Origin: Caulobacteraceae bacterium
GTDB taxonomy: Bacteria > Pseudomonadota > Alphaproteobacteria > Caulobacterales > Caulobacteraceae
Direction of reading: 5' to 3'
Length of the DNA: 64,000 bases
NCBI GenBank assembly: GCA_947478785.1
Contig: CANJXI010000008.1
Coordinates: forward strand, 1-64,000
The notes under the pieces are model-generated. The model saw only the letters and a program-made list of their open reading frames with translations, did no database searches and was not told the origin of the DNA. Each line of letters opens with the position of its first letter. The first letter of the stretch is position 1. Of the stretch, positions 1 through 7,626 are shown in pieces. The position numbers and the translations under genes are program-made.

Positions 1-165
1 AGCCTCGACGACGAGGAACTCGTCGACAGCTTCACCACCGAACCCCTCGACGCCCAGGTCGAGCGCATCCGCAAGTCCATCGGCCTCGGCAAGCCGGAGC
101 CGGCGGAGGAAACCGCCGCGCCAGACCCGGTCCTCGCCGACGACTACTGGAACAGCTCCGCCTGA
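1..165 (+). CDS. C-terminal fragment of an unidentified protein
   Basis: The reading frame is open from base 1 and ends in TGA, giving about 54 residues. The tail is acidic and proline/alanine-rich (EPAEETAAPDP) and ends DDYWNSSA. The start lies outside the window. I do not recognise the family; the low-complexity tail suggests a flexible C-terminus. The codon pattern is that of a genuine GC-rich gene. The inverted-repeat element begins directly after the stop. Confidence 0.6.
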   Translation, partial: SLDDEELVDSFTTEPLDAQVERIRKSIGLGKPEPAEETAAPDPVLADDYWNSSA

Positions 166-168
166 AGT

Positions 169-393
169 CCTTCTCCCCTTGTGGGAGAAGGTGGGCCGCG
201 AATGCGGCTCGGATGAGGGGTCGCACGCCCCCATCCACCGCCGCGAAACAGGACGAACCGCGAAAAACACGGAAGACGCTGGTCGTTTCCGTGTCTTCCG
301 TGGTTTGAACCCTCCTCACAGATCGCGCGGGGAGCGGAGCAAAACCCCTCATCCGTCAGCTGCGCTGACACCTTCTCCCACAAGGGGAGAAGG
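169..393. repeat. 225-bp inverted-repeat intergenic element (MITE/REP-like)
   Basis: The two ends are a perfect 25-bp inverted repeat (169-193 and 369-393, containing CACCTTCTCCCACAAGGGG). Just inside is a second 11-bp inverted pair (210-220 CGGATGAGGGG and 345-355), and at the centre a third (268-277 CACGGAAGAC and 293-302). The ORF track shows only short spurious frames here. Hairpin-rich intergenic repeats with this core recur in Caulobacterales genomes as I know them. No transposase is present, so a non-autonomous element or dispersed repeat is inferred. Confidence 0.75.
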
Positions 394-539
394 CGCGTAG
401 CGCCAGAGGGGGAGAATGCGCGTTGGCGTGAAGCGGCGGCCGGAATCCATATCGAGCAAGCCGGAACTATGGGGCCTGACGTGAGTTAGACCCCACGCTG
501 ACCGACCCTCTTTCCCCCTGGAGGCTCCGGTTTCGCATA
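394..539. other. intergenic stretch with no recognised gene
   Basis: Between the inverted-repeat element and the hairpin near the tRNA gene I see no convincing reading frame, RNA gene or repeat. It starts with the short hairpin-like GGCGCGTAGCGCC, which probably belongs to the neighbouring repeat. Confidence 0.4.
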
Positions 540-566
540 GGGGCGGCCGAGCAGCTCGGTCGCCCC
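540..566 (-). terminator. strong hairpin downstream of tRNA-Leu
   Basis: A 12-bp stem (GGGGCGGCCGAG with CTCGGTCGCCCC, one non-Watson-Crick position) closes a 3-nt loop about 27 bp past the 3' end of the tRNA gene. There is no clear T-run, so termination or processing of the tRNA transcript is inferred only. Confidence 0.35.
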
Positions 567-592
567 GACGCGCCGCGCGCCCGCTCAGACGG

Positions 593-676
593 TGGTGCCC
601 CAGGCCGGACTCGAACCAGCACGCCTCTCGGCAATAGATTTTGAGTCTACCGCGTCTACCATTTCGCCACTGGGGC
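593..676 (-). tRNA. tRNA-Leu (anticodon CAA)
   Basis: On the minus strand the sequence folds as a class II tRNA. The 7-bp acceptor stem GCCCCAG pairs with CTGGGGC, followed by discriminator A and an encoded CCA. The anticodon loop CTCAAAA gives anticodon CAA, closed by GTAGA/TCTAT. A long variable arm and the T-arm GGTTCGAGTCC are present. The long variable arm and CAA identify a leucine tRNA reading UUG. Confidence 0.95.
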
Positions 677-779
677 CCGGTCAGCCGGGATGTTTGGGCG
701 GGCGCACTCTAGTCATGGGCCGCCTTCGGTCAACGCGCCGCTGGGCCCTTGCCACGGAAAGCCGCCCACCGCCCGCGGA

Positions 780-793
780 TTGACCCGCGTCAA
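780..793. promoter_or_regulatory. FixK/FNR-type box upstream of feoAB
   Basis: TTGACCCGCGTCAA is a perfect TTGAC-N4-GTCAA dyad, matching the FNR/FixK/Crp-superfamily oxygen-regulator site. Its centre lies about 102 bp before the chosen feoA start. Placing it at -41.5 would put transcription near base 828. Anaerobic induction of ferrous iron uptake fits, because Fe(II) is soluble when oxygen is low. No binding data are available here. Confidence 0.55.
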
Positions 794-844
794 AGCGCCC
801 CGGCCAAAACCAGCCTCCGACTTGTCAGACGGCCATTGTGGTCG

Positions 845-863
845 TAAGTAATAATCAGTCGCA
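845..863. promoter_or_regulatory. Fur-box-like sequence in the feoA leader
   Basis: The stretch ATAATCAGTCGCA resembles the ATAATCATT core of Fur operators with one main mismatch. It lies downstream of the FixK-type box and before the ATG at 889, where a repressor could block transcription. This is a visual match only. Confidence 0.35.
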
Positions 864-888
864 ACTAGACGCGTCCCAGGATCGCTCC

Positions 889-1233
889 ATGCACGACATG
901 ATCGCAGAGCCCCTCTCCGACACCTCCATCGCCACGGCGGTGGACGGACGGGTGGTGCGGCTGAGCGCGGCCAGGCCCGGCGACGCCGGCACCATCGTCG
1001 ACGTGCGGGCGTCGACGAAGGCCGGCGACCATGGGGTGGACGCCCACGAACTGCACCGCCGGCTGCTGGAGTTCGGCTTCGTGGAGGGCGCCCGCATCGC
1101 CGTGCTGCACGAGGGCGCGATCCGCCGCGATCCCATCGCGGTGCGGCTCGACGACATGCGGGTGGCGCTGCGCCGCCGCGACGCCGAGGACGTCTGGGTG
1201 CGGCTGGACCCGCTCGCTTCCGCTCGCGCATGA
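889..1233 (+). CDS. feoA: Ferrous iron transport protein A
   Basis: This is a small cytosolic SH3-like protein that works with FeoB in Fe(II) uptake. The core has the FeoA pattern: a short beta region around RPGDAGTIVDV, then HRRLLEFGFVEGARIAVLHEG, then the end of the fold around IAVRLDDMRVALRR. I chose the ATG at 889 (114 aa) rather than the GTG at 838, because the Fur-like site falls between them and would otherwise be coding. Its stop overlaps the feoB start by 4 bp, indicating translational coupling. Confidence 0.88.
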   Translation: MHDMIAEPLSDTSIATAVDGRVVRLSAARPGDAGTIVDVRASTKAGDHGVDAHELHRRLLEFGFVEGARIAVLHEGAIRRDPIAVRLDDMRVALRRRDAEDVWVRLDPLASARA

Positions 1234-3104
1234 GCGACGCCGCATTGCCGGGCGCGCGGGTGGCGCTGGTCGGCAATCCCAACTCCGGCAAGACCGCGCT
1301 GTTCAACGCGCTGACCGGCGCCCGCCAGAAGGTCGCCAACTACGCCGGCGTCACCGTCGAGCGGAAGGAAGGCCAGGTCACCTCCGCGACCGGCCGCTCG
1401 ATCTCGATCCTCGACTTGCCGGGCACCTATTCGCTGCGCGCCCGCAGCCCCGACGAGGTGGTCACCCGCGACGCGGTGCTGGGCAAGCTGGCCGGCGAGC
1501 AGGCGCCCGACGTCATCGTCTGCGTGGCCGACGCCACCAACCTGCGCCTGGTCCTGCGCCTGCTGCTGGAGCTGAAGGCGGTGGGCCGGCCCATGGTGCT
1601 GGCGCTCAACATGTACGACATCGCCCAGCGCCAGGGGCTGCGGATCGACCTGGAGGGCCTGGCCCGCGACATCGGCTGCCCGATCGTCACCACGGTGGCG
1701 ACCCGCAAGCGCGGCATCGACGAGCTGGTGGCCCAGGTCGACGAGCGGATCCGGGCCGGCGCGCTGTCGGGCGGGAACACCTGGCGCGAGCCCAACGCCG
1801 GGGAGATCCGCGACGCCCACCGCGAGGCCCAGCGCATCCTCAAGGCCCACGTGCGCCCGCCCGAGCGGCCGGACACCTTCACCGGCAAGGTCGACTCGGT
1901 GCTGCTGCACCCGGTGGCCGGCCTGGCGATCCTGCTGGCCGTGCTGTTCCTGATGTTCCAGGCGGTGTTCACCTGGGCGGCGCCGGCGATGGACGGGATC
2001 AACGCCGCCTTCGCCTGGCTGGGCGGCGCGGTCGGCCAGCTGCTGCCGGACGGCCTCCTGAAGAGCTTCATCGCCGACGGGCTGATCTCGGGCGTCGGCT
2101 CGGTTCTGGTCTTCCTGCCGCAGATCCTGACCCTGTTCTTCTTCATCATCCTGCTGGAAGACTTCGGCTACATGGCGCGCGCAGCCTTCCTGATGGACCG
2201 GATCATGGGGGGCGCGGGCCTGCACGGCCGGGCGTTCATCCCGCTGCTCTCCAGCTTCGCCTGCGCGATCCCGGGGATCATGGCCACCCGGGTGATCGAC
2301 AACAAGCGCGACCGGCTGACCACCATACTGGTCGCGCCGCTGATGACCTGCTCGGCGCGGATCCCGGTCTACACCCTGATCATCGGGGCCTTCATCCCGC
2401 ATCGGACGGTGGCCGGCGTCCTCAGCCTGCCCGGGCTGGTGATGTTCGCGCTCTATGCGGCCGGGATCGCCAGCGCGCTGGGCGTCTCGTTCCTGACCCG
2501 CACCTTCTTCTGGCGCGGGGCGGCCGAGCCGTTCCTGATGGAGCTTCCCACCTACAAGCTGCCCGATCCGGCCAACGTCGCGCGCAACCTCTTCCTGCGC
2601 GGCAAGATCTTCATCACCCGGGCCGGCACGATCATCTTCCCGCTGATGATCGCGGTCTGGTTCCTCTCGTCGTTCCCGGGCGCCCCGGCCGGCGCGACCG
2701 ATCCGGCGATCAACTATTCCATCGCCGGGCGGGTGGGCCTGTTCATCCAGCCGGTCTTCGCCCCCATCGGCTTCAACTGGCAGATGGTGGTGGCGCTGAT
2801 CCCGGGCTTCGCGGCCCGCGAGGTGGCGGTGGCCGCGCTGGGCACGGTCTACGCCATCGGCGCCTCGGACGCGGCCCAGGCGACCCTGGGCTCGACGCTG
2901 GCCGCCCACTGGTCGATCGCCACCGGCCTGTCCTTCCTGGCCTGGTACGTCTTCGCCCCGCAATGCGCCTCGACGCTCGGCGTCGTGAAGCGCGAGACCA
3001 ACTCCTGGCTCTGGCCGGGCGTGATGCTGGTCTACATGACGGGCCTCGCCTACCTGGCGGCCTTCGTGACCTACCAGGCCGCGGCGGCCGCCGGCCTGGG
3101 CTGA
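1230..3104 (+). CDS. feoB: Ferrous iron transport protein B (GTPase-permease)
   Basis: FeoB is the inner-membrane Fe(II) transporter with a fused N-terminal G domain. The G1 motif GNPNSGKT lies at about residues 15-22, G3 is DLPGTYSL, and G4 is NMYD, the variant usual in FeoB. The C-terminal two-thirds contains the Gate-type membrane helices, with segments such as ILTLFFFIILLEDFGYMARAAF and a conserved cysteine in SSFACAIPGI. At 624 aa it is at the short end for the family. It is coupled to feoA; no feoC is visible downstream. Confidence 0.96.
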   Translation: MSDAALPGARVALVGNPNSGKTALFNALTGARQKVANYAGVTVERKEGQVTSATGRSISILDLPGTYSLRARSPDEVVTRDAVLGKLAGEQAPDVIVCVADATNLRLVLRLLLELKAVGRPMVLALNMYDIAQRQGLRIDLEGLARDIGCPIVTTVATRKRGIDELVAQVDERIRAGALSGGNTWREPNAGEIRDAHREAQRILKAHVRPPERPDTFTGKVDSVLLHPVAGLAILLAVLFLMFQAVFTWAAPAMDGINAAFAWLGGAVGQLLPDGLLKSFIADGLISGVGSVLVFLPQILTLFFFIILLEDFGYMARAAFLMDRIMGGAGLHGRAFIPLLSSFACAIPGIMATRVIDNKRDRLTTILVAPLMTCSARIPVYTLIIGAFIPHRTVAGVLSLPGLVMFALYAAGIASALGVSFLTRTFFWRGAAEPFLMELPTYKLPDPANVARNLFLRGKIFITRAGTIIFPLMIAVWFLSSFPGAPAGATDPAINYSIAGRVGLFIQPVFAPIGFNWQMVVALIPGFAAREVAVAALGTVYAIGASDAAQATLGSTLAAHWSIATGLSFLAWYVFAPQCASTLGVVKRETNSWLWPGVMLVYMTGLAYLAAFVTYQAAAAAGLG

Positions 3105-3188
3105 GCCGCCCCGACGCCGAAATTAACCTTCAATTCGTCGTGCTCCTTAACCGGCGCTCAATCCCAAGCGTGGCAACGTCTGGTTGTC

Positions 3189-3509
3189 ATGCAAAAAACG
3201 CTGGAAAACGCCCCCGAAACCCGCACCGGCAAAAAGCCGGGTCGAGGCAATCAAACCCTCGCCAAGCGCGTTCGTGAGGCCCTCCTATCGCTCGGCGGCG
3301 AAGCGCACCGCGCGATGGTGATCGAACAGGTGGCCCGCAAGCTGGGTCACGACGTCCGTCAGATCCCCGAGGATCTGCACGAGGCGGTGATCCTCTCCTT
3401 CGAGGCGAACTGGCGCGACGAACGCCGGCGGGCGACCTACGGGTTCCACCTGCCGTTCGGCGAAGGATCGCACCGCTGGAGCGTCCGGCGCGAGTACGCC
3501 ATCCACTAA
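3189..3509 (+). CDS. Hypothetical protein, 106 aa
   Basis: The ATG at 3189 opens a 106-aa, Arg/Lys-rich protein. The middle (KRVREALLSLGGEAHRAMVIEQVARKLG) reads like a helix-turn-helix or HARE-type helical segment, followed by a conserved-looking end RWSVRREYAIH. I do not recognise a named family. It ends tail-to-tail with the MarR gene, overlapping by 4 bp. Two TTAACC motifs lie in its upstream region. Nucleic-acid binding is a guess from composition. Confidence 0.65.
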   Translation: MQKTLENAPETRTGKKPGRGNQTLAKRVREALLSLGGEAHRAMVIEQVARKLGHDVRQIPEDLHEAVILSFEANWRDERRRATYGFHLPFGEGSHRWSVRREYAIH

Positions 3510-3985
3510 GCTTGGGTGGCGTCGCCGGCCAGCTGTCCGGCCACGGACTGCAGCCGCGTGAGCAGGCGCTTGAGCAGGGCCACCTCGCCCGGCGCCAGGC
3601 CCGAGATCAGCGCCGCCTCATAGGCCAGCGCCAGCGGCGCGATCTCCGCGTGCAGGCTGGAACCCTCCGCGGTCAGCGCCAGCACGTGGCTGCGCCCGTC
3701 GGCCTGATGGTCGGTGCGGGCGACCAGGTGGCGCTTCAGCAGTTCCTGGGCCGCGCGGCTGACCGTCACTTTGTCCATCATGGTGCGGCCGACGATCTGG
3801 CCCTGCGTCACCCCGCCGTCCTCGGCCAGCACGCAGATCACCCGCCATTGCGGGATCGAGAGGCTGAAGCGGTCCTGGTAGGCGCGCGCGATCAAGCCCG
3901 ACACCGCGTTGGACGCCACCGACAGCCGATAGGGCAGGTAGGCGTCGAGGCTGAAGCCTTGGTCGTTGGCCGCCTCCACGCTCAT
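3506..3985 (-). CDS. MarR-family transcriptional regulator
   Basis: This 159-aa protein has MarR proportions. The winged helix-turn-helix is visible in WRVICVLAEDGGVTQGQIVGRTMMDKVTVSRAAQELLKRHLV, followed by the wing RTDHQADGRSHVLALT, and flanking helices for dimerisation. It is the last gene of the homogentisate run and its start overlaps the fahA stop by 4 bp. It probably senses a tyrosine-pathway intermediate and controls this operon. A candidate operator lies in front of hppD. Confidence 0.9.
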   Translation of the reverse strand: MSVEAANDQGFSLDAYLPYRLSVASNAVSGLIARAYQDRFSLSIPQWRVICVLAEDGGVTQGQIVGRTMMDKVTVSRAAQELLKRHLVARTDHQADGRSHVLALTAEGSSLHAEIAPLALAYEAALISGLAPGEVALLKRLLTRLQSVAGQLAGDATQA

Positions 3986-4986
3986 GCGGCCGCCACCGCC
4001 TGTTCGATGGCCCCGAAGATTGTGTGGCGCCGCGCGTCGCGCATCTCGATGCGCACGACATCGCCGGCCTTCAGGAACGGCGTCGCGGGGGCGCCCGAGG
4101 CGATGGTCTCGATCGTCCGGACCTCGGCCAGACAGGAATAGCCCGCGCCGCCTTCGCTCACCGGCTTGCCGGGCCCGCCGTCGGCGCCCCGGTTGGACAC
4201 GGTGCCGGACCCGATGATGGTCCCGGCGCCGAGCGAGCGGCTCTTGGCGGCATGCGCGATCAGGGCGCCGAAATCGAAGGTCATGTCCACGGCGGGGTCG
4301 GCCTCGCCCAGCGGCTGGCCGTTCAGCTCGACCTCCAGCGCGCCGGACAGCTTGCCGTCCTTCCAGCCGGGCAGCGCGTCCGGCGTGACCGCGACCGGCG
4401 AGAAGGCCGACGCCGGCTTGCCCTGGAAGAAGCCGAAGCCCTTGGCCAGTTCGTCGGGGATCAGGTTGCGCAGGGAGACGTCGTTGCAGAGCATCACCAG
4501 CCGCACCGCCGCCAGCGCCTGCTCGCGGCTGGCGCCGCGCGGCACGTCGCCGGTGATCACCGCCACCTCACCCTCCAGGTCCAGGCCCCAGCTCTCGTCG
4601 GCCAGCGGGATCGGGTCGCGGGGACCCAGGAAGCCGTCGGAGCCGCCCTGGTACATCAGCGGATCCGTCCAGAAGCTCTTGGGCAGCTCGGCGCCGCGGG
4701 CCTGCCGGACCAGCGCCACGTGGTTCACATAGGCCGAGCCGTCGGCCCACTGGTAGGCGCGCGGCAACGGACTTGCGGCCTGGTGTTCGTGGAAGCGTTC
4801 CTTGGGCACGGCGCCCAGCTCCAGGCTCTCGGCCAGGGCCCGCAGCGCCGGCGCCATGCCCTCCCAGTGATCCAGCGCCGCCTGCAAGGTGGGGGCGATG
4901 TGGTGGGCCTCGGTGAACCAGGCCAGGTCGTTGGAGACCACCACGAGGCGCCCGTCACGGCCACCCTTGAGCGAGGCTAGTTTCAT
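3982..4986 (-). CDS. fahA: Fumarylacetoacetate hydrolase family protein (fumarylacetoacetase)
   Basis: It catalyses the last step of tyrosine/homogentisate breakdown, fumarylacetoacetate to fumarate plus acetoacetate. The ATG at 4986 (MKLASLK, 334 aa) is preferred over the longer ORF, because a GGGAGA ribosome site precedes it and the extension has atypical composition. FAH-fold signatures include DLEGEVAVITGDVP (acidic metal ligands) and GAGTIIGSGTVSNRG near the C-terminus. The length is that of the bacterial short form. The neighbours hmgA and hppD support the true fumarylacetoacetase role. Confidence 0.9.
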   Translation of the reverse strand: MKLASLKGGRDGRLVVVSNDLAWFTEAHHIAPTLQAALDHWEGMAPALRALAESLELGAVPKERFHEHQAASPLPRAYQWADGSAYVNHVALVRQARGAELPKSFWTDPLMYQGGSDGFLGPRDPIPLADESWGLDLEGEVAVITGDVPRGASREQALAAVRLVMLCNDVSLRNLIPDELAKGFGFFQGKPASAFSPVAVTPDALPGWKDGKLSGALEVELNGQPLGEADPAVDMTFDFGALIAHAAKSRSLGAGTIIGSGTVSNRGADGGPGKPVSEGGAGYSCLAEVRTIETIASGAPATPFLKAGDVVRIEMRDARRHTIFGAIEQAVAAA

Positions 4987-4996
4987 TGGATCTCCC

Positions 4997-5266
4997 TTAT
5001 GCGGTCTCGCGGCGGATGGTGCGGGTGAGCCGCGCGCCTTGTTCGAAGGCCGTCGGCTCATAGACCATCACCTCGACCCGGATGTCGCCACCGGTCTCGG
5101 CTTCCCACAGATAGCTGCGTTCGAAGGAGACCGCGCGGCCCATCGGGGTAAAACCTTCGTATGTGTCACCCCAGGGCGTCAGCTTTGCCAGTTGGCGCCA
5201 GCCCAGCGTGCAGGCCCGCTCCAGTTCTTCCTGGGCCGCCGCCTCGAGGTCGGCCTGGAATTCCAT
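4997..5266 (-). CDS. Hypothetical 89-aa protein inside the homogentisate operon
   Basis: It sits between hmgA (1-bp junction, ATG at 5266 beside the hmgA stop) and fahA (10-bp gap), so it is almost certainly co-transcribed and translated. The protein is acidic at the N-terminus (MEFQADLEAAAQEELERA), then a mixed region with TPWGDTYEGFTPMGR and an apparent beta strand IRVEVMVYEP. I do not recognise a family. It does not look like the glutathione-dependent maleylacetoacetate isomerase expected in this pathway, which is over 200 aa. Confidence 0.75.
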   Translation of the reverse strand: MEFQADLEAAAQEELERACTLGWRQLAKLTPWGDTYEGFTPMGRAVSFERSYLWEAETGGDIRVEVMVYEPTAFEQGARLTRTIRRETA

Positions 5267-6397
5267 CTAGGGCGTCTTCCAGCTGTCGACATAGGCCGGA
5301 TTCTCGACAGCCCCGGCGGCCTCGCCCACGTCGAGCGGATCGCGGGCGTCGATCATCACGGCGTATTCGTCGGTCGCGGGCTTGGGCTGGGACAGCATGT
5401 TCTTCAGCGCCTTGGGATGCGGCCCATGGGTGAAGCCACTCGGGTGGAAGGTCAGCATCCCGGCCTCGATGTGGTCGCGGCTGAAGAAGTCGCCGGCATG
5501 GTAGAACAGCACTTCGTCATAGTCGTCGTTGTTGTGGAAGAACGGCACCTTCAGCGCGCCGGGGTCAGTCTCGAAGGGCCGGGGCGTGAAGGTGCAGACC
5601 ACGAAGCGCTCCGACAGGAAGGTCGTGTGGACCGACGGCGGCAGGTGGTAGCGGTGGCTGGTGATCGGGCGCAGGTCCGCCACATTGAGCCGCACGGGCG
5701 CGAGGTCGCCGTGCCAGCCCACGGCGTCCAGCGGATTGTAGGGGAAGGTCGCCACCGAGACCTGCCCGCGCTTCTTGATCTCCACCCGATGGTCGCCGGC
5801 CTGCGCCTGGTGGTCCCGGAACGCCTCGTCCATCACCGGCATCTCCAGCATGGCCGGGTCGAAGAAGGCGTGCGGGCCAAGCAGGCCCCGGTCGGGCAGG
5901 GTGAAGTGGGTGTTGGTCGCCTGGATCATCAGGACGGCGGAAGGCCTGGCCGGCGATAGGCGCCACATGGTCCCGCGCGGCAGGTAGAGGTAGTCGCCGG
6001 AGCGATAAGCCAGGCGCCCGTAGTCGCAGAAGAGATCACCCTCGCCCGCATGGACGAACAGCAGCTGGTCTCCATCGGCGTTGCGGGCCAGCGCCGGCAT
6101 CGCCTCGGACAATGTCCAGAACAGCAGTTCAAGGGCCGCGTTGCGTAGCACCGTGGCCGCCGCCCAGGGCGAGGGCGCAGGCGTGTCCAACCGGTTAAGG
6201 TCGAAGGCGCGCGGCCTGAGCGGGCCCTCGAAATTGCTCCAGCCTGTGGGCGGCCGAGCGTGGTGGATGAAGGCCGCCGGACCGAAGAAGCCCTCCTTGG
6301 ATATCTCCCGCTCGAACGTCCCTTCCGGCATGTCGGCGTGCGCCTGGCGTGAATGCCGGCCCTCGGCGCCGCGGACCGGGATCCAGTTGCGGGCCAT
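5267..6397 (-). CDS. hmgA: Homogentisate 1,2-dioxygenase
   Basis: This non-haem iron enzyme opens the ring of homogentisate to maleylacetoacetate. The C-terminal cupin carries the iron-site region HNNDDYDEVLFYHAGDF and GMLTFHPSGFTHGPHP, the His-x5-Glu...His pattern of the family. At 376 aa it is shorter than the roughly 430-aa classical enzymes, mainly in the N-terminal half. It overlaps the hppD stop by 1 nt. Context makes the substrate assignment strong. Confidence 0.9.
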   Translation of the reverse strand: MARNWIPVRGAEGRHSRQAHADMPEGTFEREISKEGFFGPAAFIHHARPPTGWSNFEGPLRPRAFDLNRLDTPAPSPWAAATVLRNAALELLFWTLSEAMPALARNADGDQLLFVHAGEGDLFCDYGRLAYRSGDYLYLPRGTMWRLSPARPSAVLMIQATNTHFTLPDRGLLGPHAFFDPAMLEMPVMDEAFRDHQAQAGDHRVEIKKRGQVSVATFPYNPLDAVGWHGDLAPVRLNVADLRPITSHRYHLPPSVHTTFLSERFVVCTFTPRPFETDPGALKVPFFHNNDDYDEVLFYHAGDFFSRDHIEAGMLTFHPSGFTHGPHPKALKNMLSQPKPATDEYAVMIDARDPLDVGEAAGAVENPAYVDSWKTP

Positions 6398-7497
6398 CAG
6401 CTGTCCTTCGGCGGCAGGACGCCGCGGCGCATCTGGTCGGCCTCGATCGATTCGAACAGCGCCTTGAAGTTGCCCTCGCCGAAGCCCTCGTTGCCCTTGC
6501 GCTGGATCAGTTCGAAGAAGATCGGGCCGATCATGTTCTCCGTGAAAATCTGCAAGAGCAGGCCCTGGCCCTCGGTGGGGGCGCCGTCCAGAAGTATATC
6601 GTCCGCCCGCAGGCGCTGCAGGTTCTCGCCGTGGCCAGGCACCCGAGCGTTGAGCTGTTCGTAGTAGGTGTCGTTAGCCGCCTGGAACCGGACGCCGGCC
6701 TCGCGCATGGTCTCCACCGCTGCGTAGATGTCGTCGGTCCCTAGCGCCACGTGCTGGATGCCCTCCCCGTGGTATTCGCGCAGGAATTCCTCGATCTGGG
6801 AATGCTCGTCCTGGCTCTCGTTCAGCGGAATGCGGATCTTGCCGTCAGGGCTGGTCATGGCCTTGGAAAAGAGCCCGGTCTGAGCCCCCTCGATATCGAA
6901 GTAGCGGATCTCCCGGAAGTTGAAGATGCGCTCATAGAAGTCCGCCCACTTTGCCATGTTGCCCCGATGGACGTTGTGGGTCAGGTGGTCGAGGTAGGTC
7001 AGGCCCCTGGCGTTGGCCGCCGTGGCGTCCTGGGCGCCCTCGATGGGGATGAAGTCCACGTCGTAGATCTCCTGCGCTCCATAGCGGTCGACGAGGTAGA
7101 GATTGGACCCGCCGATCCCTTCGATCGCCGGGATGTTGAGCTCCATCGGCCCGACCGGGCCGGAGACCGCGACCGCGCCGCGTTCGACGGCGAGCTTCAG
7201 GGCCTTGGCGGCGTCCTTCACGCGGAAGGCCATGGCGTTGGCCGAGGGGCCATGGATCTGGCGGAAATCCGCCGGCTGGCCGGACGGCTCCATGTTGAGA
7301 ATGAAGTTGATGTCGCCCTGCCGGAACCGCAGAACGTTCTTGGAGCGGTGCCGGGCGACCGCCGTGAAACCCATCAGCTCGAATAGGCCCTTCAGTCGCT
7401 CGGGCTCCGGCGACGTGAACTCGACGAACTCGAAGCCGTCGGTGCCGAGGGGGTTGTCGAAGAGGTCGGGACGTTGCGCCTGGGCTGGGACGGTCAT
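6397..7497 (-). CDS. hppD: 4-hydroxyphenylpyruvate dioxygenase
   Basis: It converts 4-hydroxyphenylpyruvate to homogentisate using Fe(II) and O2. The two vicinal-oxygen-chelate domains are visible, with the iron ligands in YLDHLTHNVHRGN (His), GIQHVALGTDDIY (His) and GPIFFELIQRKGNEGFGEGNF (Glu) close to the C-terminus. The ATG at 7497 (366 aa) is chosen because AGGAG precedes it at proper spacing. It is the first gene of the hppD-hmgA-orf-fahA-marR run. Confidence 0.95.
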   Translation of the reverse strand: MTVPAQAQRPDLFDNPLGTDGFEFVEFTSPEPERLKGLFELMGFTAVARHRSKNVLRFRQGDINFILNMEPSGQPADFRQIHGPSANAMAFRVKDAAKALKLAVERGAVAVSGPVGPMELNIPAIEGIGGSNLYLVDRYGAQEIYDVDFIPIEGAQDATAANARGLTYLDHLTHNVHRGNMAKWADFYERIFNFREIRYFDIEGAQTGLFSKAMTSPDGKIRIPLNESQDEHSQIEEFLREYHGEGIQHVALGTDDIYAAVETMREAGVRFQAANDTYYEQLNARVPGHGENLQRLRADDILLDGAPTEGQGLLLQIFTENMIGPIFFELIQRKGNEGFGEGNFKALFESIEADQMRRGVLPPKDS

Positions 7498-7527
7498 GGT
7501 GGCAATCTCCTGTCGAGCGCCATATAG

Positions 7528-7544
7528 TATCATATGCAACGATA
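7528..7544. promoter_or_regulatory. candidate MarR operator in the hppD promoter
   Basis: TATCATATGCAACGATA is an imperfect inverted repeat (TATCnT...AnGATA, 17 bp) in an unusually AT-rich patch 31 bp upstream of the hppD ATG. Size and position suit a MarR dimer, and the operon's own MarR gene is the natural partner. This is inferred, not shown. Confidence 0.4.
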
Positions 7545-7626
7545 TTCGAGCTGACGAAAAGTAGACCCTGTTCGCCCACGACCGATGCTAGGGCTTCAAC
7601 GCACCAGCAACCGTCCCGGATCACCG

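Noticed and set aside
855-2963. 702-aa minus-strand ORF opposite feoAB
   Set aside because: Low-complexity, charge-rich shadow translation; the plus strand encodes unmistakable FeoA and FeoB.
1031-3277. 748-aa plus-strand ORF overlapping feoB in another frame
   Set aside because: Arg/Pro/Gly-rich out-of-frame translation of feoB with no motifs.
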